Shown: in pieces, positions 1-8,570 of the stretch
Layout: every line of letters starts with the position of its first letter
Numbering within the stretch: position 1 is the first letter of the stretch
NCBI GenBank assembly: GCA_963795195.1
Contig: CAWCGU010000006.1
Coordinates: 992,001-1,056,000 of the forward strand
Direction of reading: 5' to 3'
Origin: CAWCGU01 sp963795195
GTDB lineage: Bacteria > Actinomycetota > Thermoleophilia > Solirubrobacterales > 70-9
DNA length: 64,000 nt
Position numbers and translations under genes: made by a program
The notes under the pieces: model-generated
Database searches by the model: none
What the model was told of the DNA's origin: nothing
What the model saw: only the letters and a program-made list of their open reading frames with translations

Positions 1-487
1 CCTCGGCTGGGTCCGGCTTCTCCAGGAACTCGAGAATCTCACCGTTCTCGCGCCGGCGCACGAGCCCGTAGGCGGTCGGATCATCGACCGGGTAAAGGGC
101 CAGCGTGGCCCGGGCGGCGGCGTCGGTGTGGCGGGCCATCAGCGCCCCGAGGTCGAGGTCGGTGAGCACGTCACCGTTGAGAGCCAGAAAGCGCTCGTCC
201 AGCAGGTCCTCGGCGAACTTGATCGCACCCGCTGTTCCGCGAGGCTCGGGCTCGATCAGGTACCGCAGGCGGGCACCGGCGACCTCGTCCTCGCCGAGCA
301 CCTCGCGCAGCTCGTCGGGCAGGAAACCACAGGCAAGAATAATGTCGTCGACGCCGTGCCGGACGAGCCAGTCGACCATGTAACGCATGAACGGCCGGTC
401 AACCAGAGGCAGGGCCGGTTTCGGGGTTGTCAATGTCAGCGGGCGCAGCCGCGTTCCCTCACCGCCGACTAGGACCAGGGCCTGCAT
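1..487 (-). CDS. NDP-sugar pyrophosphorylase (nucleotidyltransferase), 3' end off window
   Basis: The protein transfers a nucleotidyl group from an NTP to a sugar-1-phosphate to make an NDP-sugar for envelope polysaccharide. The first 162 residues are visible and coding runs off the left edge. The N-terminus carries the signature GGEGTRLRPLT (residues 8-18) followed by PKP around residue 23, and LNGDVL occurs further on, as in RmlA/GalU/mannose-1-phosphate guanylyltransferase folds. The ATG start lies 4 bp after the stop of UDP-glucose dehydrogenase, so the two are probably co-transcribed. The sugar and nucleotide cannot be fixed without the C-terminal half. Confidence 0.88.
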   Translation of the reverse strand, partial: MQALVLVGGEGTRLRPLTLTTPKPALPLVDRPFMRYMVDWLVRHGVDDIILACGFLPDELREVLGEDEVAGARLRYLIEPEPRGTAGAIKFAEDLLDERFLALNGDVLTDLDLGALMARHTDAAARATLALYPVDDPTAYGLVRRRENGEILEFLEKPDPAE

Positions 488-491
488 GGAT

Positions 492-1790
492 CTACCTGGG
501 ACTCGACGCGTTCTCGCGCCCGATGCCCTCGTATGTGAATCCAGCCGCGCGCAGGGCCGCGGGATCGAGGAAGTTGCGCCCGTCGATCAGGATCGGCGTA
601 GCCATGGTCTTCGCGACCGACCCCCAGTCCAGCTCGGCAAAAACCGGCCACTCGGTGACAAGCACGGCTGCGTCGGCACCGTCGAGGGCCTGCTCGGGCG
701 AGCCGGCGAACTCAACCGCCGGGAGCAACTCTCGTGCGCGCCCCTCGGCGACTGGGTCATAACCGCGCACGCTCGCGCCCTCGCCCTGAAGACGTGTCGC
801 GAGGACGAGACTCGAAGCGTCTCGCATGTCGTCGGTGTTCGGCTTGAAGGCGAGGCCGAGCAGGGAGACGGTCTTGCCGACGAGGGATCCAAGGTGCTTC
901 TCGAGCTTGGCGACAACACGACGCTTCTGCAGTTCGTTGACCTCGATCACCGCCGTCAGCAGCTGGAAGTGGTAGCCGCTGTTGCCGGCGATCATCTTGA
1001 GGCTGGAAACATCCTTGCCAAAACAGGAACCGCCATAGCCAATCCCGGCCTGCAGGAACTTCGGGCCAATCCGCTCGTCCAGTCCCATTCCCCTTGCCAC
1101 CTCGTTGACGTCGGCGCCGACCTCCTCGCTGACGTTGGCGATCTCGTTGATGAATGAGATCTTGGTGGCGAGGAAGGCGTTCGAGGCGAGTTTGATCATC
1201 TCGGCGCTGGCGACGTCCGTTCGCACCAGCTCTCCGCCGAGTGGTGCGTAGACCTCCGCGACGGCGTCGGCCGCCCAGTCGTCACCGGCGTCGGCTCCGA
1301 TCACAACGCGGTCGGGGTGCATGAAGTCCTTGACGGCGGTGCCCTCCTTGAGGAACTCGGGACAGGAGACGTAGGCGAGTCCCTCACGGTCGCGCGTGAT
1401 CGTGCGGCCGGTGCCCGACGGCACGGTGCTCTTCATCACCAGCGCGTGCTCGCCGTCGCCCTGGAAGTGCTCGACCACGGCGCGCACGCGGGAGAGGTCG
1501 GCGTCCCCGGAGTAGGTCGGAGGAGTGTCGACGCAGCAGAAGAGCAGGCGCGCGTTGTCCATCGCCTCGCCGATCTCGGTCGTGAAGTGCAGGCGCTCGG
1601 CGTTGTTTGTGAGCAGCTCGGAGAGCCCCGGCTCGTGCATCGGTACCTCCCCGCGGCCAAGCGATTCGACCTTCGACCGGTCGACGTCGACCGCCCAGAT
1701 CTCATGGCCGAGCTCGGCAAAGCAGGCTGCGGTCACAAGGCCGACCCAGCCGGCGCCGACGACGCCGATCGGTTGCTTCGCTTCGCCCAC
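492..1790 (-). CDS. ugd: UDP-glucose 6-dehydrogenase
   Basis: It oxidises UDP-glucose to UDP-glucuronate with two NAD+, in the cytoplasm, for exopolysaccharide or cell-wall sugars. The 432-residue length is typical. The N-terminal Rossmann motif GAGWVG is at residues 12-17, the family lysine lies in IKLASNA (about residue 200), the catalytic cysteine in GYGGSCFGKD is about residue 256, and LLGLAFKPNTDD follows in the C-terminal domain. The GTG start at 1790 is chosen because it overlaps the TAG stop of the upstream LCP gene by one base (TAGTG). The longer in-frame reading upstream runs inside that gene and has no family resemblance. Other nucleotide-sugar dehydrogenases (UDP-ManNAc or GDP-mannose) are possible but less likely. 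Confidence 0.9.
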   Translation of the reverse strand: MGEAKQPIGVVGAGWVGLVTAACFAELGHEIWAVDVDRSKVESLGRGEVPMHEPGLSELLTNNAERLHFTTEIGEAMDNARLLFCCVDTPPTYSGDADLSRVRAVVEHFQGDGEHALVMKSTVPSGTGRTITRDREGLAYVSCPEFLKEGTAVKDFMHPDRVVIGADAGDDWAADAVAEVYAPLGGELVRTDVASAEMIKLASNAFLATKISFINEIANVSEEVGADVNEVARGMGLDERIGPKFLQAGIGYGGSCFGKDVSSLKMIAGNSGYHFQLLTAVIEVNELQKRRVVAKLEKHLGSLVGKTVSLLGLAFKPNTDDMRDASSLVLATRLQGEGASVRGYDPVAEGRARELLPAVEFAGSPEQALDGADAAVLVTEWPVFAELDWGSVAKTMATPILIDGRNFLDPAALRAAGFTYEGIGRENASSPR

Positions 1791-3761
1791 TACCTGCTCT
1801 TCTTGATCTCGGTCAGCGAGGTCGCGATGCCGAGCATTTCGTTCTCGTCCAGGGACTGCGTCAGCGAGTTGCTGACCCAGTAGGACGGCCCGCCGTCCCC
1901 TTCGGGCTTGAAAGAAATCACGCGCAGTCTCCCGCCGTCGTAAAAGAGCTGGTACTCGCGCCCGTCGATCTCCCGCTTCTCGCTCGGGTTCTCGAGGATC
2001 GGCGGATCGGACCACTTCGTTCCCATCACGCCGAAGTATTCATCCACCCCGTACGGGCCGAAACGCGAGAAGACGAGCTTGTAGCCGCCGAAGTTCTCAC
2101 CGTCTGGCGCGTCGACGCCGTAGCTGTGCGAGTCGTCGTCGTAAACCGAGCCCTCGGGCAGTTGCGTGGGCGCATAGACCGGGAAGTTGACTTCGCGGGC
2201 GAACTCGCCGCCGTAGGACTGGGCGGAGTCGGACGTGTCGATCATCGCGGAGCTGCCACCCCCTCCGCCGCCGTTGCCGGCGCCGGCCGCTGGATCGTTG
2301 TTGTCGCCGCCCCTCTTGCCGCCCTCCTTTTCGTCGGGCCTCTGGGCGGGGATCGAGTCGTTGCCGGCCGACGCCGAAGCGCCGTTCTCGCCGAGGAACT
2401 TTGCGATCGCGATCTTCAGCTGGGTGTTCGAGGTGGTCACGTACGTGGATGTTGCATCACCGATGTCGCCGTGGAACTCGACCTTCTGGACGCCGGCGTC
2501 GCGCAAGCCGATGAAGAGCTTCAGCAGCTGGATCAGCGGCGCCGCCTCGTGGATGTCGGAGCTGGTGTAGTCGGTGAAGATGTCGAGGTACTCGTTCTTG
2601 TTGGTCCAGACGTCGGTTGGCGAGACCTTCGCCCGCGCCTCACGCAGGAAGTCCTGCTGGCGGGCGCCGCGGACGATGTCGTTGTCCTCGTGGCGGTAGC
2701 GCACGTAGGCGAGAGCGTCGGGACCGCAGAGCCGCTGGTACCCCGGGTCGATGTCGATCTCGGCGTACTGGTCGACGCTGTACGGATCGTTGACGTTGTA
2801 GTAGTCGCGGTCGATGTCGATGTAGACGCAGTCGATCGCGTCAACGGCCTTGGCGAAGCCCTCGAAATCGACGTTGACGACGTGGTTGATCTCGAGGCCG
2901 GTCAGCTCCTGAACCGTCTGCAGAGTCAACGGCGGGCCGCCGTAGGAATAGGCGGCGTTGAGCTTGTCGACACCGTACCCGGGAATGTTCACCTGAAGGT
3001 CGCGCGGAAGCGACATCAAAGAGATGTGGTCGTTGGCACCGTCGAGGCGGATCAGCATCGTCGTGTCTGACAGCCCCGGCCCGGTTCCCTCGCCGGCGCG
3101 CTTGTCAGAACCGAGGACCAGAATCGTCTGGGCGTCGTCGGACTCAGGGAGCTCAGGCAGGTTGTCGATCACCTGGAGAGACTCGGCGAACTCGGTGAAG
3201 AAGAGGATGCTGCTTATCGACGTCGCCGCGGCCATCGAGACCACGATGACCAGGGCGGCCGCCAGGAATCGGGCCCAGAGGCCCGCCTTCGGCGGTTTGG
3301 TGTCGTCGTCGAGGTCGCCGAGCCCCGGGTGGGAGACCATCCCGGGCGGGATGCCGCCCTCGGCAGGCGTCAGGCCCTGAGGCTGCCCCACCTCGCCGGT
3401 GATCGGGACGGCCGGCATCGGCGCGGTTTCCGATGGGCTTGGAGCGGCTGCGACAGCTGCTTCGGGCTCGGGCTCGGGATTCGGGGTCCGGCTCGGGCTC
3501 GGGCTCGGCGGCGACCGGCTCGTCGAGTTCCTCCGACTGCGGTTCGGGCTCTTGTTTTTGCTGACCAGCCCACGTCGCCGGGGCCGGTGGCTCGTCGCGC
3601 CCGGCCAGCTCGTGCGCGTAGACATCGGTCTCGTCGGTGAAGCCCTGCTCGGGTTCTGCCGGCTCGATCTGGTCGTGCTCCTCGGTGAAGCCGAGCAGGT
3701 CCTCGCCTTCTTCGATCAGGTCGTCGTCGTCGTCGTGATCTTTTGGATTATCAGGTGGCAC
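1790..3761 (-). CDS. LytR-CpsA-Psr (LCP) family protein with C-terminal extra domain; one frameshift near 3480
   Basis: LCP proteins attach wall polymers to peptidoglycan from undecaprenyl-pyrophosphate carriers, outside the membrane. The reconstructed protein is about 656 residues. It has a GTG start at 3761, a very acidic and Pro/Glu-rich cytoplasmic N-terminus of about 150 residues, one membrane segment (FLAAALVIVVSMAAATSI), and an LCP domain with VLGSDKR, SDTTMLIRLD, SLPRDLQVNIPG, KLNAAYSYGG and YVRYRH. A Gly/Asn-rich linker follows, then a C-terminal domain of about 140 residues resembling DUF4367. One extra T in the coding strand near 3480 breaks the frame inside the Glu-Pro repeat; dropping it gives a continuous protein. 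The GTG overlaps the end of the M20 peptidase by 11 bp, so translation is probably coupled. Confidence 0.82.
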
Positions 3762-4839
3762 TGAGCTGCTCCGGAAGCGTGTGGACGAAATCAGTCAGGG
3801 CCCTGCGGTAGCTCTGAAGCGACGAGATCGATACCCATTCCTCAGGGCCGTGATGTCCTTCGCCGACGGGGCCGAACTCCACGGCGGGGATACCGACCCG
3901 CAGGAACGAGACGACGTCGGAGGCGCCGTCGCGGCCGACGCTCATCACCTCGGACCCGTGGTGCGGCGACGCCGCTTCGCAGAGCGCCTCCACGTAAGCG
4001 GAGGTGGGCTCCACCACCGCGGGCGGGCGCTGGAAGGTTGAAACGATGGTCACGTCCTCGAGGTCATCGATGGCGGCCATGATCAGTTGCGGATCCTGCT
4101 CGGGCAGGTAGCGGATGTCAACATCGATGACACATTTGTCTGGGACTTTGTTGAGCACGTCGCCGCCCCAGATACGGCCGAGGTTGATCGAGGGGCGATC
4201 GAAAAGCTCGCTGCTTCGGCGCGCAAACGGTAGCGACTCAACCGCCCGGAAAACGTCGAGTGCCTTGAGGATCGCATTGTCGCCCAGCCACGGGGTCGAA
4301 CCATGCGCCGCGCGGCCGCTGACGGCAAGCCGAATGGCCAGGACTCCCTTGGCTTGGACTCCGATGTGCATGTCTGTGGGCTCACCCGTGATCGCGAACT
4401 CCCCGATGAAACCATCTTCGACCAGGCGGTCGGAGCCCCTGTCGACGTCCTCCACGGATTCCTCGTCGGGAACGATCCCGAGACGGACCCGGACGCGTTG
4501 CTCATCTCGCAGGTCGTGAAGGGCGAGCAGCATCGCCGCCAGCGCGCCCTTCATGTCGTAGGCACCGCGGCCGTAGAGCCGGTCGCCGTCCGATCGCGGT
4601 TCGAACTGCTCCGGGTGGCCGGGAACTACGTCCAGGTGCCCGTGAAGCAACACCGTGCGGCCGCCGGCCGGGCCGACCTCCGCCAGGGTCACCGGCAGGC
4701 CGCCGCAGTCGATCTGGCGCGCTTCGATGTCGTGCGCTTCCAGCCAGCCCTTGACGAAGCCCGCAACCTGCTTGACGCCCTCCGGTTCGGAGGAGTCATA
4801 GGCGATCAATCTCGATGCCAGATCCCGCTCTTCCATCAT
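3751..4839 (-). CDS. M20 family metallopeptidase/deacylase (ArgE/DapE-like)
   Basis: This is a cytoplasmic di-zinc amidohydrolase of the ArgE/DapE/carboxypeptidase G2 group, cleaving an N-acyl amino acid or small peptide. Zinc-ligand motifs are in order: HGHLDVV, YGRGAYDMKG, PDEES (catalytic Glu) and TGEPTD. The dimerisation-domain histidine is in AAHGSTPW and the last ligand in EGHHGPEEW. The length of 362 is normal. Two ATGs are adjacent (4839 and 4836); either may start. It lies 15 bp downstream of nothing coding on the left and overlaps the LCP gene by 11 bp at its 3' end. The substrate is unknown; a role in peptidoglycan or amino-acid recycling is only a guess from context. Confidence 0.83.
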   Translation of the reverse strand: MMEERDLASRLIAYDSSEPEGVKQVAGFVKGWLEAHDIEARQIDCGGLPVTLAEVGPAGGRTVLLHGHLDVVPGHPEQFEPRSDGDRLYGRGAYDMKGALAAMLLALHDLRDEQRVRVRLGIVPDEESVEDVDRGSDRLVEDGFIGEFAITGEPTDMHIGVQAKGVLAIRLAVSGRAAHGSTPWLGDNAILKALDVFRAVESLPFARRSSELFDRPSINLGRIWGGDVLNKVPDKCVIDVDIRYLPEQDPQLIMAAIDDLEDVTIVSTFQRPPAVVEPTSAYVEALCEAASPHHGSEVMSVGRDGASDVVSFLRVGIPAVEFGPVGEGHHGPEEWVSISSLQSYRRALTDFVHTLPEQLSAT

Positions 4840-4854
4840 CTGGGAGGCTACGAG

Positions 4855-6420
4855 CTACTCGCAGGGAGTTGCACCGTCCGGCAGATCCCTGCCGGGCAGC
4901 CCCTCGCAGGTGCTCAGCGGGACGAGCTTGTCGGCCAGCTCCTCGCGCCTGATCGCGATACGGGCGTCGTAGGCGAGGTTGTGGAGCTCCTCGGGGTCGT
5001 TGATGAGGTCGTAGTACTCAACCACTTCCGCCGGCTCACAAACGCCTGTGTCTTGATTTCTCACTTCGGTGTAGTGCACGTAGAAGTCGAAGCTGGTCCG
5101 CACGCCGAGGTAGGCGCACGGCAGGCGCAGCTCACCTTGCTCGGGCGGCTCGCGCAGCTCGATCAGGACGCCGCGGTCGGTGGGCCACGCCCCTCCCCCG
5201 CGACCGGTCATCAGCGGCAACAACGAGCGTCCGTCGAGCAGGCGGCAGTCGTCCTCGACGCACGGCCGCGCCCTGGCCAGGTCGAGGATCGTCGGGGCGA
5301 GGTCGATGTTGGCGACGAGGTTGTGGACCGCGGGCGGGCTGGAGCTGCCCTGCAGGGCAGCCGGAAGGCGGATCAGCAGCGGCACGGCGATGCTCTCCTC
5401 GTAGGGGAACGACTTGCCGCCGGGGAGGTTGTGCTCCCCGTTGAAGCGTCCGTTGTCCGAGGTGAAGATGAAAACGGTGTTGTCGGCCTCGCCGGCCTCC
5501 TTGAATGCCTCGTAGATACGGGCGACGCTGCGGTCCACTTCCTTGAGCGAGGCAAGCCCGCAGCGGTAGGCGCGCAGCGTCTTGGCGCGCTTGTCGTCGA
5601 GCTGGGGTCCGTTCTGGATGAAGGCCGGCTTGTCGGAGACGTCGCGCTCCCCGATCGACTCCTTGTCCGGGAGGGGCTCGTCGGCGAAGCGGCCCCGGTC
5701 GCGCGGCGCCGGCGAGATCGAGCCGTCGCAGTAGCCGCCCGGCTTGCTGCCGCGCTCCTTGTGGGGGGCCACATGGGCGACGGAGAGGAACAGCGGGGCG
5801 ATCTCCGGGGCATGCTCGCGGACCACACCGACGGCCTCGCGGGTGAAGACGGTCGTCGCGTAGTCGCTCGGCTTGTGCCCGTAGTGAGCGATCTCGCCGT
5901 CGTAGGAGATCCCGTAGTCGAAGTACTTGACGCCCTGCATTCCGGCCCACTCGTCCCAGCCGGGGGGCGGATCAGCCGCCTCGTCGATCTCATCGGCCTT
6001 GGCGTAGTCCTTCAGCCAGCGACCGATATGCGCGGTCGTGTAGCCGGCCTCCTTGAGCCAGACGGGGAGCACGCTGCCGGCGTCGTTGAGGCCCGGGTAG
6101 CCGTCGGAGTTGGACAGCACCCCGTTGTTGTGCCCGTACTGGCCGGTGAAGAAGGCCGCGCGCGACGGACAGCACTGCGGAGTCGTGACGACGGAGTCGG
6201 TGAAGTCGGTCCCACCGCGCTTGAGCAGGCGCGCGGTCTGGGGCATCGTTTTAGGGTTGACGGTGCCCGCGTTCTGATCGTCGGTCATGATCACGACGAT
6301 GTTGGGTGCGGCTGGGTCGGCGATCGCCACGTTTGGGGGCTTGGCCAGCAGCGCTAGCACGCACGCCCCCCCAAATGCAACGATCGCCGTCGCCACGATC
6401 AGTGATCGCTTCACGGCCAT
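4855..6420 (-). CDS. Secreted sulfatase (paralogue 1 of a tandem pair)
   Basis: Type I sulfatases hydrolyse sulfate esters using a formylglycine made from a Cys in CxPxR. Here the motif is CCPSR with the modified Cys at residue 83. The metal site MTDDQN lies near residue 45 and the second metal loop is TSDNGRFNGEHNLPGGK. The 521-residue protein starts with a basic stretch and one hydrophobic segment (IVATAIVAFGGACVLALLA), so it is exported or membrane-anchored. It is closely similar along its whole length to the next gene upstream (6504-8072), a recent-looking duplication. No formylglycine-generating enzyme is present in the window, so it must be elsewhere. The substrate (sulfated glycan or arylsulfate) cannot be told. 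Confidence 0.87.
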   Translation of the reverse strand: MAVKRSLIVATAIVAFGGACVLALLAKPPNVAIADPAAPNIVVIMTDDQNAGTVNPKTMPQTARLLKRGGTDFTDSVVTTPQCCPSRAAFFTGQYGHNNGVLSNSDGYPGLNDAGSVLPVWLKEAGYTTAHIGRWLKDYAKADEIDEAADPPPGWDEWAGMQGVKYFDYGISYDGEIAHYGHKPSDYATTVFTREAVGVVREHAPEIAPLFLSVAHVAPHKERGSKPGGYCDGSISPAPRDRGRFADEPLPDKESIGERDVSDKPAFIQNGPQLDDKRAKTLRAYRCGLASLKEVDRSVARIYEAFKEAGEADNTVFIFTSDNGRFNGEHNLPGGKSFPYEESIAVPLLIRLPAALQGSSSPPAVHNLVANIDLAPTILDLARARPCVEDDCRLLDGRSLLPLMTGRGGGAWPTDRGVLIELREPPEQGELRLPCAYLGVRTSFDFYVHYTEVRNQDTGVCEPAEVVEYYDLINDPEELHNLAYDARIAIRREELADKLVPLSTCEGLPGRDLPDGATPCE

Positions 6421-6503
6421 CAGGGTAGGAAGTTAGCCGTCGAATCTAAAGATTGCGGCACGGAGCCTCGCAGCTGTCGGCGCTTGGTGCGGTGAGGAGT
6501 CGC

Positions 6504-8072
6504 CTACTCGCAGGGGTGCGAGCCAGCCACCAGCTCACGACCTGGCAGACCCTCGCAGTCGCGCAGCAACGTCAGGCGCCGGGCCAACTCGTTGCGGCGA
6601 AACGCCACAGTCGGGGTGGGGTCGCTGGCCAGATTGTCGAGCTGGCCCGGATCGCCCACCAGGTCGTAGTACTCGAACACGTCCTCCCTTCGGCAGATCC
6701 CGGTCTCGGGGTCGCGCACCTCGGTGTAGTGGACGTAGAAATCGCGAGTGGTCCTTGCCCCGACGTAGGCGCAGGGGAGGCGGGTCTGGCCCGTCTCCGG
6801 CGGCTCTTGAAGCTCTATCAGCACCGTGCGATCGCGCGACCAGCCCCTGCCACGGCCGTCAACCAACGGCATCAGGGACCGACCGTCGAGCAGGCGGCAC
6901 TCTCCGTCCACGCAGGGCCGGGCGCGAGCCAGATCCAGGATCGTGGGCGCAAGATCGATATTTGCCACCAGGTCGTCGACATTGGATGGAGCGTCGGCTC
7001 CGCCGAGTCGCTCCGGTAGCCGCATCAGCAACGGCACCCGGATGCTTTCCTCGTAGGGGAACGACTTGCCGCCAGGCAGGCCGTGCTCGCCCGCGAAGCG
7101 GCCGTTGTCGGAGGTGAAGATGAATACCGTGTCTTCGGCCTCGCCGGCATCCATGAAAGCGCGGTAGACGCGTCGCACACCGCGATCGACCTCCCGCAAC
7201 GCGGCGAGGCTGCAGCGGTAGGCCCGCACGGTCTTGGCGCGCTTGTCCTCGAGCCTGCTTCCGTTGCGGATGAAATCCGGCTTGTCCGAGACGTCCTGCT
7301 CAGCGATGTTGGGCTTGTCCGGCAGTGGCTCTGCCAAAAATCGGTGGCGGTCGCGCGGGGCCGGTCCCACCGCTCCATCGCAGTAGGACTCGCGATGGAA
7401 GGCGCGCTCCTTGTGTGGCGCAACGTACGCAATCGAAAGAAACAGAGGCGCTTCGTCAGGGGCATGCTCGCGGACGACGCCGACCGCTTCGCGAGTAAAA
7501 ACCGTGGTCGAGTAGTCGCTCGGCTTACGCCCGTATTGGGCCATTTCGCCGTCGTAGGAGATGCTGTAATCGAAGTAGCGCACCCCCCGCATTCCCGCCC
7601 ACTCATCCCAGCCAGGTGGCGGATCGGCGGCCTTGTCGACCTCCGGGTCCTGGCCGTAGTCCTTGAGGAAGCGCCCGACGTGGGCGGTGGTGTAACCCGC
7701 CCTGCTCAACCAGACGGGGAGCACGCTGCCGTCATCGACGAGGCCGGGGTAGCCGTCGGAGTTCGAGAGCACGCCGTTGTTGTGCCCGTACTGCCCACTG
7801 AAGAAGGCGGCCCGGGACGGACAGCACTGGGGCGTCGTGACGACGGCCTCGGTGAAGTCGGTGCCGCCGCGCTGCAGCAAGCGCGCGGTCGCGGGCATCG
7901 TGCGTCGGTTTACCGTACCCGCGTTTTGGTCGTCAGTCATGATCACGACGATGTTCGGTGCGTTCGGGTCGGCTTGCGCCCTTCCGGATCCCGTCAGGAC
8001 GATCAGCGAGATCGCCACGATTCCGAGTAAGCCGGCCGCCCCGCCGACGATCAATGCTTTTCTGGCCCGCAT
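6504..8072 (-). CDS. Secreted sulfatase (paralogue 2 of a tandem pair)
   Basis: The protein has 522 residues and is colinear with the neighbouring sulfatase. It has an N-terminal membrane segment (GGAAGLLGIVAISLIVLTG), the metal loop MTDDQN, the formylglycine motif CCPSR (Cys 83) in a VTTPQ context, and the second metal loop TSDNGRFAGEHGLPGGK. Both paralogues end in the dipeptide Cys-Glu and share a pair of Cys in the C-terminal third, which suggests disulfides and an extracytoplasmic location. An 83-bp gap separates the two genes, which run in the same direction and may form a transcript. The start is an ATG at 8072, 61 bp beyond the atpC stop, so read-through from the atp operon is possible. 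Confidence 0.87.
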   Translation of the reverse strand: MRARKALIVGGAAGLLGIVAISLIVLTGSGRAQADPNAPNIVVIMTDDQNAGTVNRRTMPATARLLQRGGTDFTEAVVTTPQCCPSRAAFFSGQYGHNNGVLSNSDGYPGLVDDGSVLPVWLSRAGYTTAHVGRFLKDYGQDPEVDKAADPPPGWDEWAGMRGVRYFDYSISYDGEMAQYGRKPSDYSTTVFTREAVGVVREHAPDEAPLFLSIAYVAPHKERAFHRESYCDGAVGPAPRDRHRFLAEPLPDKPNIAEQDVSDKPDFIRNGSRLEDKRAKTVRAYRCSLAALREVDRGVRRVYRAFMDAGEAEDTVFIFTSDNGRFAGEHGLPGGKSFPYEESIRVPLLMRLPERLGGADAPSNVDDLVANIDLAPTILDLARARPCVDGECRLLDGRSLMPLVDGRGRGWSRDRTVLIELQEPPETGQTRLPCAYVGARTTRDFYVHYTEVRDPETGICRREDVFEYYDLVGDPGQLDNLASDPTPTVAFRRNELARRLTLLRDCEGLPGRELVAGSHPCE

Positions 8073-8133
8073 GGGCCCGACGCTAGCAGCGAGACCCTAA
8101 GCCCATCCTTAACGCCCGAACTGCGACTCGGCG

Positions 8134-8559
8134 CTACTTCGGCCCAGATTCGGCGATCGTCAGGAAGGCCTCTGCGCGACGCTTCTGCTGCTCGGCCGTC
8201 TGAGCTGCGGCCGAGCCCTCTTCGGCCTCGCTGAGCTGCGTTTCCGCCTCCTCGAGGCGCTGGCGCAGCACCCCGGCGTCGAGCTGATCGGGCGGCGTCG
8301 CCTCTCCGACCAGCACGCGGACGCGGTTGGCGAACACCTCCAGATAACCCTCGGCCGCCGCATACCTCTCGATCTCGGTCTCGGACGTGTAGAGGCGCAA
8401 CTCCGCGGGCACCAGCCGGGCGAGGATCGGCTGGTGGTTGGCGAGCACGCCGACCTCGCCGACCTCGGTGCGCGCCGAGATCTGGACCAGCTCGCCTTCG
8501 AAGACCCGCCCCTCGGGGGTCAGGACTTCGACGCTGAGCTTGTGGGATCTGTCGGCCAT
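8134..8559 (-). CDS. atpC: ATP synthase F1 subunit epsilon
   Basis: This is the last gene of the atp operon, 141 residues. Epsilon sits on the central stalk with gamma and couples c-ring rotation to catalysis. The beta-sandwich domain is recognised by VEVLTPEGRVFEGELVQISA at the N-terminus and GVLANHQPILARL. The C-terminal half is helical and rich in Glu, Gln and Ala (EEAETQLSEAEEG), as expected for the regulatory helices. It starts with ATG 11 bp after the atpD stop. The gene is intact, unlike several upstream atp genes. Confidence 0.93.
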   Translation of the reverse strand: MADRSHKLSVEVLTPEGRVFEGELVQISARTEVGEVGVLANHQPILARLVPAELRLYTSETEIERYAAAEGYLEVFANRVRVLVGEATPPDQLDAGVLRQRLEEAETQLSEAEEGSAAAQTAEQQKRRAEAFLTIAESGPK

Positions 8560-8570
8560 CGGGGGTGCGG

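Noticed and set aside
3715..3740. GTC/GAC trinucleotide run as a repeat
   Set aside because: It encodes the Asp-rich start of the LCP protein and is too short to count as a separate repeat.
4303..6357. A 684-codon open frame on the plus strand
   Set aside because: It lies opposite the M20 and sulfatase genes, which have full catalytic motifs. The plus-strand protein is a Val/Arg/Gly-rich high-GC shadow without any motif.
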